DNA of 64,000 bases from Ktedonobacter robiniae (GCF_016587375.1 NZ_BNJG01000001.1:1736001-1800000); one strand, 5' to 3'; shown: positions 8,923 through 18,193, numbered from the stretch's first letter. Program-made: numbers and translations. The notes: generated by a model from the sequence alone, not told the origin.

Positions 8923-9561
8923 TTACTCGCTAGCAGTGGACTCGCTCTCAGCCGCTGGTGCAGCCTCAGCAGCAGCCTCGGCAGCCTCAGGCGCGGGCAG
9001 CTCCACCTTCGGCGGCGCAACCTTCGCAACCGACTCCTCAGGATCACCTACAAGCTTAAATCCTTGTGGCAACTTGACATCCCTGGCATAGATCGTGTCG
9101 TCAAGCGTCTTCAACGGCGAGAGATCCACCTCGATGGCGGGCAGGATATCAGAGGCACGACACTGGACCTCAAGCGCGTCCATATGCAGGAGCGTCCCCT
9201 TGGTATCCTTGAGCGCGGGAGATTCGCCCACAAAGTGCAGGGGTACCTTAATGCTCACCTGCTCATCCATGCTTACGCGAGAGAAATCCACGTGCTGGAT
9301 CTCTCCCGAAACCGGATTATGCTCCACATGATGTACCAGGACGGTCTCCGCACTCTTGCCAGGCAGGTTGAGCGCATAGATACTTCCCGCCCTGTTCTCA
9401 TGCTGCAAGCGCTTGAAGACTTTGGCATCAAACTGAATCGCCACCGAATCGGCCTTGTGGCCACCAATATTTCCAGGGATAAGACCCTGGCGACGCAGGC
9501 TCTTCGTCTTTTTCCCAAAAACCTCGCGTGGTGCGACATCCATTTCGATCTGTTTCGCCAT
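8923..9561 (-). CDS. rplY: 50S ribosomal protein L25 (CTC family)
   Basis: A 212-residue protein of the long TL5/CTC type. The N-terminal L25 domain (about residues 1-95; FGKKTKSLRRQGLIPG) binds 5S rRNA, and the C-terminal beta domain runs to about 185. An acidic alanine/glutamate-rich tail ends the protein. The ribosome site AAGGAG is strong. A Y-element copy ends about 18 nt upstream of the start codon, so it probably sits in the 5' leader or promoter. Monocistronic, with its own terminator. Confidence 0.95.
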   Translation of the reverse strand: MAKQIEMDVAPREVFGKKTKSLRRQGLIPGNIGGHKADSVAIQFDAKVFKRLQHENRAGSIYALNLPGKSAETVLVHHVEHNPVSGEIQHVDFSRVSMDEQVSIKVPLHFVGESPALKDTKGTLLHMDALEVQCRASDILPAIEVDLSPLKTLDDTIYARDVKLPQGFKLVGDPEESVAKVAPPKVELPAPEAAEAAAEAAPAAESESTASE

Positions 9562-9578
9562 ACAAATTCTCCTTCGGT

Positions 9579-9654
9579 CTTATTCCGAAACCCAACGTCA
9601 CTTGCGTGACTAGCGCTTCCCCCATTCGGGGACAGGCGCGCTCAGGGTTTTCGG
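9579..9654. repeat. Y-element copy D
   Basis: A 76-bp element with outer pairing CCGAAACC/GGGTTTTCGG, stem-loop GTCAC-ttgc-GTGAC, and a second arm AGCGC-CCCC-attc-GGGG-GCGC. It lies directly upstream of rplY. The remaining bases to 9857 show no gene. Confidence 0.8.
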
Positions 9655-9857
9655 GTCAGAAGTTCTTGCAAAGTAACGATAAGAGAAATACAAGCGCCCG
9701 CAAGCGCTCGCGTCCCTCTCGACCTCACATTTCCACGTTGGAAGACCCTGTATAAGTAGCGCAGAGCGCTGGCTCTTATCCCTATTACGAATAAGCAGTA
9801 CACTTTAGATGCGGCGACCTACGACGACAAGGCTCTGAGATAGATGCGAGCAAGCGC

Positions 9858-11627
9858 TTACTGGCTCAAGCGTCGCTCGCGTTGAGCACGGAAAAACTCA
9901 ATGAGCCGCTCGCTCGTGTATGTGTTGGGAACGTCGTCGGCGGAGAGCCACCCCTTACGCGCGATACCCACTCCATAAAACACATCATCCAGCCCCTCAA
10001 TGGCATGGGCGTCTGGTCCAAGCGGAACCTTAAGCCCCTTCTCGCGCGCCTTACGTACCAGGCGCCAGTCCATGTCAAGGCGAGAGGGGTGCGCGTTGAT
10101 CTCTATGCACACGCCCTGCTCAGCGGCTGCATCGATCACAGCCTCCATATCTAATGTATACCCTGCCCTACCAAGTAAAATACGACCCGTCGGGTGACCA
10201 ATAATTGAGGTATATGGATTGGCAATGGCCTTCAACATGCGCTTCGTCTGCTCTTCCGGCGAGAGATTAAAGTTGCTATGAATGGAGGCGATCACAAAGT
10301 CAAAGCCCGCCAGCACCTCGTCTGGAAAGTCGAGCGCGCCATCCTTGAGGATATCGCACTCGATGCCCTTCAAGATGTGGAAGCGCCCCTGCAACTCGGC
10401 GTTGATCTGGTCGATCTCTGCCCACTGGCGGCGCACATCTTCCTCAGAGAGTCCACCCGCGTAGGCCGCGGCCTTGCTATGGTCCGTAATGCCCAGGTAG
10501 GAGTAGCCGCGCTCGATACATCCCTCTACCATCTCGCGCAGCGTCTTCTGGCCATCACTATAGGTCGTGTGCGCGTGCAGAATACCACGCATATCGCTCT
10601 GCTCCACCAGTTTAGGCAACTTATGTTGCGCGGCCGCATCGATCTCCCCGGTATCCTCGCGCAGCTCGGGCGCGATATAATCCAGCTTGAGCGCGGCATA
10701 GATATCGCGCTCCTCGTGGCACGGAACCAGCTCTTCCTTACCCTCGCTGATCTTAAAGAGGCCATAGTCGTTAATGGTCATACCCATGTTCTGCGCACGC
10801 CTTCGCAGAGGAATATGATGCTCACGTGAACCGGTAAAGTGATGCAAGGTAGAGGGAAACTGGCTATCGCTCACGACGCGTAGATCCATGGCGATCCCGC
10901 TGGCAACCACGACGCTTGACTTGGTCGTTCCCTTGCCGGTGATCGAGATAACCGTTGGCTGGGTCGTAAAGAAGCTCATGATCTTCTCACGGGCCTCTTC
11001 GGGCGCGTTGTCATCTACGCTGGCGACCATGTCAATATCTTTGACGGTCTCGCGACGGCGGCGCAAGCTACCAGCAACCTCCAGGCGTACGATCTCGGGT
11101 AGGGTCGCCAGGGCGGTGCGAATGCGCTCGGCCTCGGCAAAGGCCACATCGAAGCGAAAGCGGTCGGCGTGCTGCTTCAGGAAGGCCAGCCCCTGGAGAA
11201 TCTTCTCCTGTGTCTTCTTACCAAAGCCGGGTATCTTCGCGACTTTGTCATCCTTGCAGACCTGCTCTAGCTCAGCCAGAGTAGTGACATGCAACTGGTC
11301 ATAGATGGCATTAATCTTCTTTGGTCCCACGCCGGGGATACGCATCATCTCCAGCTTGACGGCTGGCGTCTCGGCACGTAGTTCGTCGAGAAAGGCGATC
11401 TTTCCGTTCTGTACGGCCTCCTCAACTCGCTTGATCATGGTAGGACCAAGGCCGGGCGTTCCCTTTAGCTTCTTCTCTGCCACGAGCTGGTTCAGGTCGC
11501 CATCCACGCTGACCAGGGCGCGCGCGGCGTTTTCGTAGGCCCGCAACTCAAAGACACTGGCCTCAGGTTTAAGCGCCAGAAGGGTGGCAATCTCTTCCAG
11601 CATCGAGGCAACTTGCGCTTTATCCAT
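9858..11627 (-). CDS. polX: DNA polymerase/3'-5' exonuclease PolX
   Basis: A 589-residue bacterial family X polymerase involved in gap filling in base-excision repair. In order: helix-hairpin-helix repeats (LKGTPGLGPTMIKRVEEA, MRIPGVGPKKINAIY, IPGFGKKTQEKI), the nucleotidyltransferase palm with GSLRRRRETVKDIDMV holding the metal aspartates, and a C-terminal PHP domain (HAHTTYSDG, GITDHS, GIECDIL, IGHPTGR, EINAHPSR, LGPDAHA). The PHP histidines and aspartates are intact, so 3'-5' exonuclease activity is expected. Confidence 0.96.
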   Translation of the reverse strand: MDKAQVASMLEEIATLLALKPEASVFELRAYENAARALVSVDGDLNQLVAEKKLKGTPGLGPTMIKRVEEAVQNGKIAFLDELRAETPAVKLEMMRIPGVGPKKINAIYDQLHVTTLAELEQVCKDDKVAKIPGFGKKTQEKILQGLAFLKQHADRFRFDVAFAEAERIRTALATLPEIVRLEVAGSLRRRRETVKDIDMVASVDDNAPEEAREKIMSFFTTQPTVISITGKGTTKSSVVVASGIAMDLRVVSDSQFPSTLHHFTGSREHHIPLRRRAQNMGMTINDYGLFKISEGKEELVPCHEERDIYAALKLDYIAPELREDTGEIDAAAQHKLPKLVEQSDMRGILHAHTTYSDGQKTLREMVEGCIERGYSYLGITDHSKAAAYAGGLSEEDVRRQWAEIDQINAELQGRFHILKGIECDILKDGALDFPDEVLAGFDFVIASIHSNFNLSPEEQTKRMLKAIANPYTSIIGHPTGRILLGRAGYTLDMEAVIDAAAEQGVCIEINAHPSRLDMDWRLVRKAREKGLKVPLGPDAHAIEGLDDVFYGVGIARKGWLSADDVPNTYTSERLIEFFRAQRERRLSQ

Positions 11628-11684
11628 ATTCTTTCTCTCTATCCACTATTTTCCTATCTAACACATGACCTCTCGCGCCTGGGC

Positions 11685-11745
11685 AAGTGGTGTGGTACAT
11701 GGGGTTGGCAGCTATAGGCTGCCAACCCCATGTACCACACCACTT
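11685..11745. terminator. Long hairpin, 28-bp perfect arms
   Basis: The arms 11685-11712 and 11718-11745 enclose a 5-nt loop. It lies 19 bases past the stop of the minus-strand hypothetical gene and upstream of polX. There is no downstream T-tract beyond two Ts, so termination would rely on the very stable stem. Confidence 0.7.
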
Positions 11746-11763
11746 ACCAAAAATCATTTTTAT

Positions 11764-12234
11764 TCAGGCGTCGAAATAGGAGCCGAGATATTCGGGTGGT
11801 GCGGTCTGCACTTCAAACGGGTTGCGCCCCCGCAGATCCCGATTAAGATAGCGTTTACAGTCAAAATGCGCCACTAACCAGCAGTAAAAGGGATCGCTGA
11901 CAAACACAGCGTCCCAGGGGCGCTCTTCTCCCATGTCTAGTACGCGATTGCACACAAAACAGCGCGCCATTCCCGCACGAACAGCCTGCTCCAGCCAGGA
12001 CATGACAAAGTGATGCATGTCCTCTAGGAGCATGTATTCCAGGCAATCAGCAGGATAGCCATATTCAACTGGATCGGGGCACTCACGAAAATCTCTATCC
12101 GCCCGACTCAGCGCGATTGGAGGAGCCTTGACGACAACTTTCACCTCGTCGTCCTCTTCCTCAGAGGCACTCGTCGCAACGCTGGTCAGCAGAAGACCCT
12201 CGCGGGCAAACCAGGATAATAACTCATTACGCAT
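11764..12234 (-). CDS. Hypothetical protein with CxxC-type metal-site residues
   Basis: A 156-residue soluble protein that I do not recognise. The N-terminus has an acidic stretch (SEEEDDEVKV). The middle is rich in aromatic residues and His/Cys, with CFVCNRVLDMG and AHFDCKRYLNRD. This looks like a small zinc-knuckle-type site, but ligand geometry cannot be judged from one sequence. It is monocistronic and divergent from the membrane kinase gene. The two promoters are separated by a 38-bp-arm palindrome. Confidence 0.6.
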   Translation of the reverse strand: MRNELLSWFAREGLLLTSVATSASEEEDDEVKVVVKAPPIALSRADRDFRECPDPVEYGYPADCLEYMLLEDMHHFVMSWLEQAVRAGMARCFVCNRVLDMGEERPWDAVFVSDPFYCWLVAHFDCKRYLNRDLRGRNPFEVQTAPPEYLGSYFDA

Positions 12235-12392
12235 ATAGTGCCTATTGTACTACAAAAACGCCCTCATGGCATGACCGGATGTTCTACAAATCACAAGGCC
12301 ATGCTCATCTATACCTTGCGGCTGTTTTCTTGTCTTGCCCAACAGTATCCTGTATATTAGCTAATACGTTATATTTAGTGGTCTGGGGGAAT

Positions 12393-12471
12393 TTGGATGG
12401 CATTGTTATTGGATGGAGTATGGCAGTGCCTGCGGCACTGCCATACTCCATCCAATAACAATGCCATCCAA
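12393..12471. repeat. Long perfect palindrome in a divergent promoter region
   Basis: The 38-bp arms (12393-12430 and 12434-12471) are perfectly complementary with a 3-nt centre. It lies 38 nt before the kinase start and 158 nt before the divergent hypothetical gene. It is therefore not at the 3' end of any recognised gene. Confidence 0.85.
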
Positions 12472-12509
12472 TAACATACTTCTATCTTTTTTGTGACGAA
12501 AGGCAGGCA

Positions 12510-14363
12510 ATGAATAATTACGGCGAAGTTCCCGTAGAGCGGGCTTTAGTAGGACAACAATTAGGAAATTATCGCCTGGTAAAGTTGCTTGGACAGGGAG
12601 GCTTCGCGGACGTTTACCTTGGCGAACATATTCATCTTCAGACCCAGGCCGCGATAAAAGTCCTACGCCTCACACTGACACCAGAAAATATGGAGGGCTT
12701 TCGCAAGGAGGCCCAGGTCATCGCGCAACTTGAGCATCCACATATTATTCGCATTCTCGATTATGGTGTTGAGCGGGGCATCCCCTACCTGGTAATGAGC
12801 TACGCGACTAATGGCGCGATCAATCGGCGCTACCCACGTGGGACGCGTGTACCACTCAACATACTTCTTTCCCTGCTCAGCCAGGTCGCGAGCGCGCTCC
12901 AGTATGCGCACAATCAGCGCCTGATTCACCGCGATATTAAACCCGAGAATATGCTGCTCAACCGCAACGACGAGGTCCTGCTCAGCGACTTTGGCATTGC
13001 CCTGGTGGCGCAAACCTCGCGCCAGACCTCGCTGGATGTTGTCGGCACGGCGACCTATATGGCACCTGAACAACTGATGGGCAAACCAGTGCCAGCAAGC
13101 GACCAGTATGCCCTGGCAATTGTCGCCTACGAGTGGTTGGTGGGGCGCCCCCCCTTTCAGGGGTCCTTCTCCGAGGTCTGCGCGCAGCAACTTAACGCCC
13201 CGGCTATCGATATGACACAGCTTGATCCCCAGGTCATGCCGCTCCCTCTTGCACGCGTGTTAGAGATAGCCCTGACCAAAGATCCCCAGCAACGCTACCC
13301 AGATGTGCTGACCTTTGTGCACGCCTTCGAGCAGGCCGCTCAATCCTTTCTCCATAGTGCTCCCCTGCCCGCCATGGATTCCGCGCGCTTACGCTTACCA
13401 ACACCATATCCTGGAACGCCAGCAGGCCAATCCTTCCCAGGCACCTACGTGCGAGGCAACGCCCTGCATAACAATGATATGACAGAGCAAATGCCAGCCC
13501 CGGTCTCCCGGCCTGGTATACCCTTTCAGGCTCCACCTCACACGCAGACGGCCTTTCAGCAGACCCAACAGAGGGGACCACAACAAAACGCAGGCCAGCC
13601 CTGGACGACGGGCAAGCCAACGCCAGTTCGTCAGCGCTCCCGTGTACCCGGTTTCCTGCTCGTCAGCGTGGCCGTGATCCTGGTCATACTCCTAGTCGTC
13701 ATTGGCGCCTTCGCGCTATACAAACCAGTCGCCACCCACACCCAGCAAACACCGGTGGCAAGCAACACCCCAACTCCTGGAACGACTAACGTTCCCTCCG
13801 GGGGAGCACTCTACCAGGCGACCTGGGGACCTGAAGATACCTGGCAACTCACTGATGGCTGGGAAGCTCAGAATGGCCAGCTCACAAGCGACGGCTCCCT
13901 GGTCAACGCTAATGCGCTCTCTCTCTTCCACGCGAAGTCTGCCAACTACGCCGTAGAAACTGAAATCGCGTTCCGAGGATTTGGCCAATCTAGCGAGAAT
14001 GGTGGTCAAAATAAGCCTGGCAAACAAGGCAATAGCCTCTCGCAATCAGGTGGTTATGGTATCATCGTACGGCTGCATAGCGGGCGCAGCTATATCTGTG
14101 GGCTCGATGCGCATACTGGCGCGTATATCGCCCTCGTAGAGGGTGGACGGATCATTAAGCGGCTCAAAAACGTCGGCTATCACTTCTCTACGGGTACCCA
14201 TATGTATCGGGTCGAGATCCATGGCAGCGAGATTGCCCTACTTATCGATGGCAAAGCCATTGTACAAGCCAGTAATAGTACGCTGACCGCCCCAGGAGAG
14301 ATAGGCCTGCACAGCGACAACACGCGCCTGGCTATCACCAGCTTCAAAGTCTCCCAACTCTAA
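12510..14363 (+). CDS. Membrane Ser/Thr protein kinase with extracellular LamG/DUF1080-like sensor
   Basis: A 617-residue protein. Residues ~20-275 are a Hanks kinase: GQGGFADVY, AIKVLRL lysine, HRDIKPENML, SDFGIAL, YMAPEQL. A Pro/Gln-rich linker runs to ~375. One transmembrane helix (about 380-402, FLLVSVAVILVILLVVIGAFALY) is followed by a Thr/Pro linker. Residues ~425-617 form a beta-rich domain resembling concanavalin-like DUF1080 folds (LSLFHAKSANYAVETEI, YRVEIHGSEIALLIDGK). The topology suggests an outside sensor controlling an inside kinase, with the usual PASTA repeats replaced by this domain. The ligand may be a glycan, but that is inference. Confidence 0.92.
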   Translation: MNNYGEVPVERALVGQQLGNYRLVKLLGQGGFADVYLGEHIHLQTQAAIKVLRLTLTPENMEGFRKEAQVIAQLEHPHIIRILDYGVERGIPYLVMSYATNGAINRRYPRGTRVPLNILLSLLSQVASALQYAHNQRLIHRDIKPENMLLNRNDEVLLSDFGIALVAQTSRQTSLDVVGTATYMAPEQLMGKPVPASDQYALAIVAYEWLVGRPPFQGSFSEVCAQQLNAPAIDMTQLDPQVMPLPLARVLEIALTKDPQQRYPDVLTFVHAFEQAAQSFLHSAPLPAMDSARLRLPTPYPGTPAGQSFPGTYVRGNALHNNDMTEQMPAPVSRPGIPFQAPPHTQTAFQQTQQRGPQQNAGQPWTTGKPTPVRQRSRVPGFLLVSVAVILVILLVVIGAFALYKPVATHTQQTPVASNTPTPGTTNVPSGGALYQATWGPEDTWQLTDGWEAQNGQLTSDGSLVNANALSLFHAKSANYAVETEIAFRGFGQSSENGGQNKPGKQGNSLSQSGGYGIIVRLHSGRSYICGLDAHTGAYIALVEGGRIIKRLKNVGYHFSTGTHMYRVEIHGSEIALLIDGKAIVQASNSTLTAPGEIGLHSDNTRLAITSFKVSQL

Positions 14364-14437
14364 TAATGTCATAGAAAAAAGAGCTCGGCACTACTGGCGT
14401 ATGCCAGTAGTGCCGGGCTCTTTTTTCTATGACATTA
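14364..14437. terminator. Bidirectional terminator between kinase and hydrolase
   Basis: The ~35-bp arms (14364-14398 and 14403-14437) contain one G.T wobble and A6/T6 tracts near the base. The left arm starts right after the kinase TAA, and the right arm contains the hydrolase TAA. Confidence 0.85.
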
Positions 14438-15421
14438 GATACTTTTGCCTGTGCTGGTCGCTGCGCTGGTTGCGTATTCGCGTACAAGCTTGTTAAAGGA
14501 GACCGCTTGCTCATCTTGCAGGTGATAGCGACTCTTATCCAGAATACGCACCTCGATTGCGGGATTAACACGCTTAAAGGCTCCGCTGGCCTCACTTGGT
14601 CGCAGCTCGCCCTCACGTCCCCAGACAGCCAGGACAGGCATTTGCAGGCGCGCAAATGGCTCATGAACATCCATAGCCAGCCCCTGGCTCAGGACTGCTG
14701 AGGCCGCAACATATGACCCGGGCTGGTGCGCGCTTGTGTAGACATACTCCACCAGTTCATCAGAAATGAGGCCGGGATTGTGATAGCCCTGGCGGTCATA
14801 GTAGCCACGAATAGCCTGGCGCGAGGCCAGAACATTGTAGAGTGCCTGGCCGACAATAGGTAGGCGCAAGAGGGCCCGCCAGCCACTGGCAAGCGGGCTG
14901 GGATAATGCTCTTGCAGAATAGTGAGAGAAGGTTCGACGAGAATCAGTTGCTCAAAGAGCTGTGGGCGGCGATAGGCGTCAGCGATCACAAAGGCGCAGC
15001 TCTGACCATGCGCGACAACAGTCACAGGCTTATTAATTACCTCGCGCATAAAGTCATGGATCAGGTCGGCATACATTTCGGCATCATATGCCACATCCGG
15101 GCGATCCGAGAGGCCATAGCCTAATAAATCGATTGCATATACACGGAAGTTTGTGGCCAGGGCATCAATATTCTTGCGCCACTCATACGAGGAGGCTCCA
15201 GGGCCAAAGCCGTGGATGAAGAGCAGGGGTTTGGCGTCGCGATTCCCTTTCACACTATAGTACATATCGCCATACTTCCAGGGATAGCGCCGCTCCTCGC
15301 CCGTGAGGACTGTATCAAGCTCTCCCGCCATAGAGTCGACCAGCCTGTTATAAATAGCCAGGGCACCCAGCGTGCCACCTACAACCATCGTTGTTGTAGC
15401 TAATTTCTTCGCGAAACCCAT
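14435..15421 (-). CDS. Alpha/beta hydrolase with N-terminal membrane anchor
   Basis: A 328-residue protein. A hydrophobic N-terminal segment (TTMVVGGTLGALAIYN) looks like an uncleaved anchor. Then HGFGPGASSYEW (oxyanion region), nucleophile elbow AHGQSCA (Ser), acid near WGREGELRPSE and catalytic His in SRYHLQDEQ. The elbow has Ala instead of the final Gly of GxSxG, which the fold tolerates. Substrate is not deducible. The stop codon lies inside the stem shared with the convergent kinase. Confidence 0.85.
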   Translation of the reverse strand: MGFAKKLATTTMVVGGTLGALAIYNRLVDSMAGELDTVLTGEERRYPWKYGDMYYSVKGNRDAKPLLFIHGFGPGASSYEWRKNIDALATNFRVYAIDLLGYGLSDRPDVAYDAEMYADLIHDFMREVINKPVTVVAHGQSCAFVIADAYRRPQLFEQLILVEPSLTILQEHYPSPLASGWRALLRLPIVGQALYNVLASRQAIRGYYDRQGYHNPGLISDELVEYVYTSAHQPGSYVAASAVLSQGLAMDVHEPFARLQMPVLAVWGREGELRPSEASGAFKRVNPAIEVRILDKSRYHLQDEQAVSFNKLVREYATSAATSTGKSI

Positions 15422-15872
15422 ATCCTTTAACTCCCTATTTTTAGCATCGAGACCGCGTACCTAGGAATAGAAGAGTTGCCAGTCTCGTATCTTAGCGCTA
15501 TACAGATACAATAACCTACCAACAGAATAAGCATTCCTCAACACTTGATTATCTAGCAAACCCATCTCACTAACAGGCTTAGATACTCCTCACGCCGCAC
15601 GTTATTTGTGTACCATTTTCTATCAGCTACTATAGCATGTGCCCGCAGTCAGCGCAAAATAAACGGTACATATTGAAGCTCCGCATTAAGACGGCGCAAA
15701 ACTGAACTCGCCAGGTAGCTAGTAATAGCACGAGTCAGCATAAGGTGGTGGCTACAACTGGAAGAAAGGGATGGGCTAAGATCTCCTGGGCCAGGATGCC
15801 TGGTTTGCGCTTTCCCCAAACGGCCTGTATACTTTTCCAATAGAGACACAGAAGCTAAAGGATAAGAAATAT
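15422..15872. other. Divergent intergenic region without recognised gene
   Basis: This is 451 bp between the hydrolase and psuG starts. It is A+T-richer than its neighbours. A 66-codon frame on the minus strand (15649-15849) has no ribosome site or recognisable composition. No riboswitch or RNA was recognised; it must contain both divergent promoters. Confidence 0.4.
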
Positions 15873-16787
15873 ATGACCGCTATTTCCACGAAGATCGTTC
15901 TCGCGCCCGAGGTTGCCCAGGCGCTCCAGGCGGAGCAGGCCGTGGTGACCCTGGAATCGACCGTTATCTCGCATGGACTTCCTTATCCCGAGAATGTGCG
16001 TACAGCCAGGGCTATGGAGCAGGCCATTCGCGAGGAGGGCGCGGTCCCGGCTACGATTGGCCTTCTGGATGGCAAGATCAAAATTGGCTTGAGCACTGAC
16101 GAGTTAGAATTTTTTGCGAGCGCCAAAGGCGTGCGCAAGGTCAGTCGACGTGACTTGGCCTTTACCCTGGCTAGCGGACAACCTGGCGCGACAACAGTCG
16201 CGGGAACGATGCTCTGCGCCAGTATGGCAGGTATTCGCTTCTTTGCCACAGGTGGCATTGGTGGCGTTCATCGTGGCGCGGCAGATAGTATGGATATCTC
16301 CGCCGACCTGACCGAGTTAAGCAAGACGCCGGTCATGGTTGTCTGCGCGGGAGCCAAGTCGATTCTGGATCTCAACCTGACCATGGAATATCTGGAGACA
16401 CAGGGCGTACCTGTCATTGGCTGGCAGACCGATGAGCTTCCCGCCTTTTATGTCCGCGAAAGTGGCATACATCTCCCACTTCGCGTTGACGAGGTTGAGA
16501 CAATGGCACATATCGCGCGTGAGCAGTGGGAATGTGGTCTGGCGGGTATCGTCGTGGTCTGTCCCATCCCTCCAGAGTACGCTATGGACTCCGAACCCCT
16601 GGAAGCCGCCATTGATGAGGCTCTACGCCTGGCACAAGAACAAGAGGTCAAAGGCGCCGCCACTACTCCCTTTATCCTTGGGCATGTCGCCCAAACCACC
16701 GAGGGAGCCAGCGTCGAAGCCAATACCGCCCTCCTGATCAATAACGCCCGCTGGGCAGCCCGCTTCGCACGCGCCTACTATCACTAG
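15873..16787 (+). CDS. psuG: Pseudouridine-5'-phosphate glycosidase
   Basis: A 304-residue protein of standard length. PsuG splits pseudouridine 5'-phosphate into uracil and ribose 5-phosphate (manganese-dependent), allowing salvage of pseudouridine from RNA turnover. Signature blocks: ALESTVISHGLPYP-like start (LESTVISHG), GATTVAGTM, ATGGIGGVHRGA, CAGAKSILD and the late PFILGHV. The start is preceded by AAAGGA. The kinase partner PsuK is not adjacent. A long hairpin follows within 9 bases of the stop. Confidence 0.94.
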   Translation: MTAISTKIVLAPEVAQALQAEQAVVTLESTVISHGLPYPENVRTARAMEQAIREEGAVPATIGLLDGKIKIGLSTDELEFFASAKGVRKVSRRDLAFTLASGQPGATTVAGTMLCASMAGIRFFATGGIGGVHRGAADSMDISADLTELSKTPVMVVCAGAKSILDLNLTMEYLETQGVPVIGWQTDELPAFYVRESGIHLPLRVDEVETMAHIAREQWECGLAGIVVVCPIPPEYAMDSEPLEAAIDEALRLAQEQEVKGAATTPFILGHVAQTTEGASVEANTALLINNARWAARFARAYYH

Positions 16788-16795
16788 TGTGTAAA

Positions 16796-16871
16796 AAGTA
16801 TTTGGGGAGAGATAGAGTGGCGCCTCCCGGCAACTGCCGGGAGGCGCCACTCTATCTCTCCCCAAATACTT
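16796..16871. terminator. Long hairpin, 36-37-bp perfect arms, psuG/membrane-protein boundary
   Basis: The arms 16796-16832 and 16835-16871 are perfect with a 2-nt centre. It lies between convergent stops (16787 and 16881), with A5 upstream of the left arm. Confidence 0.85.
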
Positions 16872-16880
16872 CACAATATC

Positions 16881-17270
16881 TTATGAACGCGAAGTAAAAA
16901 TCTCGTCTGAGAAGAAGCGGACCCAGAGTACCACTACAGCCAATCCTCCAATCAGGGCAAAGAAGCCCATCGCGCCACCCGCCTTGTCGGTGCGGAATGG
17001 GAAGAAGAGGATCATCGACATCCAGACCATGGTCAGCGTCACTGTCCAGTTCAGCTTGGTTGTCTCAGCGCTTGAGCGGTAGAAGAGATTAAAGAAGAAG
17101 ATAGCGAGCAGGCCAACAAAAATGACCAGCGGCTTCAAAGGTGTGAGGTTATTACCGGTCCCGGTCCAGTCAATGACCAGGTTGCCATTGATGAAGAGAA
17201 AGGTAAAAACCCACAAAAGGGATAAAACCGCGCCCCAGATGACCTTGCGCAGTTCAATAGGACTATTCAC
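16881..17270 (-). CDS. Hypothetical four-helix membrane protein
   Basis: A 129-residue protein read from GTG at 17270, which has an AAAGGAG ribosome site 9 nt upstream. An ATG 22 codons further upstream is open but lacks such a site. Four hydrophobic segments are visible: VIWGAVLSLLWVFTFLFI, KPLVIFVGLLAIFFFNLF, TVTLTMVWMSMILFF and FFALIGGLAVVVLWVRF. No family is recognised. It is monocistronic, convergent with psuG. Confidence 0.7.
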   Translation of the reverse strand: MNSPIELRKVIWGAVLSLLWVFTFLFINGNLVIDWTGTGNNLTPLKPLVIFVGLLAIFFFNLFYRSSAETTKLNWTVTLTMVWMSMILFFPFRTDKAGGAMGFFALIGGLAVVVLWVRFFSDEIFTSRS

Positions 17271-17382
17271 CGTATGCGGCTCCTTTCGAGGAGGTATTGC
17301 TAGATAACTGTACTCGTATTGTAGTCGTTGTGCCAAAATAAATCAACATTTTTGAGTTTCTACCAAAGAGTCCCCCTCTTAC

Positions 17383-17466
17383 GCGCCTGCGGCGCTCAAA
17401 AGGTGTAAGGGTGATGTGGCTGGAAAACTGGCTTAGTCAGTTTTCCAGCCACATCACCCTTACACC
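17383..17466. repeat. GTAAGG-hairpin element 1 (29-bp arms plus GCGCCTGCGGCGC)
   Basis: The motif GCGCCTGCGGCGC (17383-17395) precedes a hairpin with perfect arms 17402-17430 and 17438-17466. The stem begins GGTGTAAGGG and ends CCCTTACACC. Located between the membrane-protein start and the IS630 left end. Confidence 0.75.
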
Positions 17467-17567
17467 GAAGGATTGGCATAGCTAGTGCCACAGTTACCCA
17501 GAAGGGTTGACAAAGCTAATGCCACAGGAAAAGACCTATACATTTTAGCTGCTAGTGTCTAGTTCGG

Positions 17568-18188
17568 TTAGCTTGTAGGGTAAAGCCGTTGTAATTTCTG
17601 GCGAGCGTCACTGGCAGTAAAGCGCCACGAGATGGTGCAGTGCTTGGCATTGCGTTCCTCTTGCAGAGCTGTGACCTGCTGGCGAAGCTGTTGCTCATCG
17701 GCGATGCGGCGCTGCAAGCAGGAGCGCTGGAACACCCCGATTTCAATCGCGGCCATATTGAGCCAACTGGCATGCTTGGGCGTGGAGTGGAACTCCAGGC
17801 GACGCAGGATGCGACGGGCTTCCGGAGCCGGAAAGGTCTCATACAGCGCTCCGGGTGTGTGCGTATTCAAGTTGTCTTGGACCACGCGCACATACTCGGC
17901 AGACGGATAGGCCACGTCCACCAGCCAGCGCATTTGCTCAGCATAGTCCTGCTTGGTCCGCTGGGCGGTCACATGGACCTGCCGCCAGCCTCGTAGTGGC
18001 TCAACCAAGAAGAACAGATTGGCCGTGCCTCGCCGTTGGTACTCGCAGTCAATGCGCTCCGGCTGCCCTGGAGCGGCTGGCACAGGAGGACGCATCTCGG
18101 CGTGCAAGACCACCGGTTTCTCATCAAAACACACGGTCGGATACAACGGATCATAGGGTTCTGCGTAGAGGTCGAGCACGTCTTCCAT
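17568..18188 (-). pseudogene. IS630 transposase, C-terminal DDE half
   Basis: A 206-codon frame with the catalytic aspartates in VCFDEKPV and VVQDNLNTH. The third block reads HASWLNMAAIEIGVF, where the family normally has LNMAEIE. The GCG codon at 17748-17750 therefore gives Ala where the catalytic Glu should be. The natural coding continues upstream into the other half: reading back from ATG 18188 gives ELKPWRHEHWWLPAVGGEFVAAM in the same frame, ending at an A-run. The protein is likely dead by the Glu-to-Ala change even if frameshifting joins the halves. Confidence 0.85.
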
Positions 18189-18193
18189 AGCGG

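Noticed and set aside
9579..9654. Y-element resembles a tRNA in length (~76 nt) and has several arms
   Set aside because: No anticodon-stem geometry, no GTTCRANYC T-loop, no acceptor-stem match to CCA; other copies vary in length up to 130 bp.
15649..15849. 66-codon minus frame in the hydrolase-psuG spacer
   Set aside because: No ribosome-binding site and no recognisable protein pattern.
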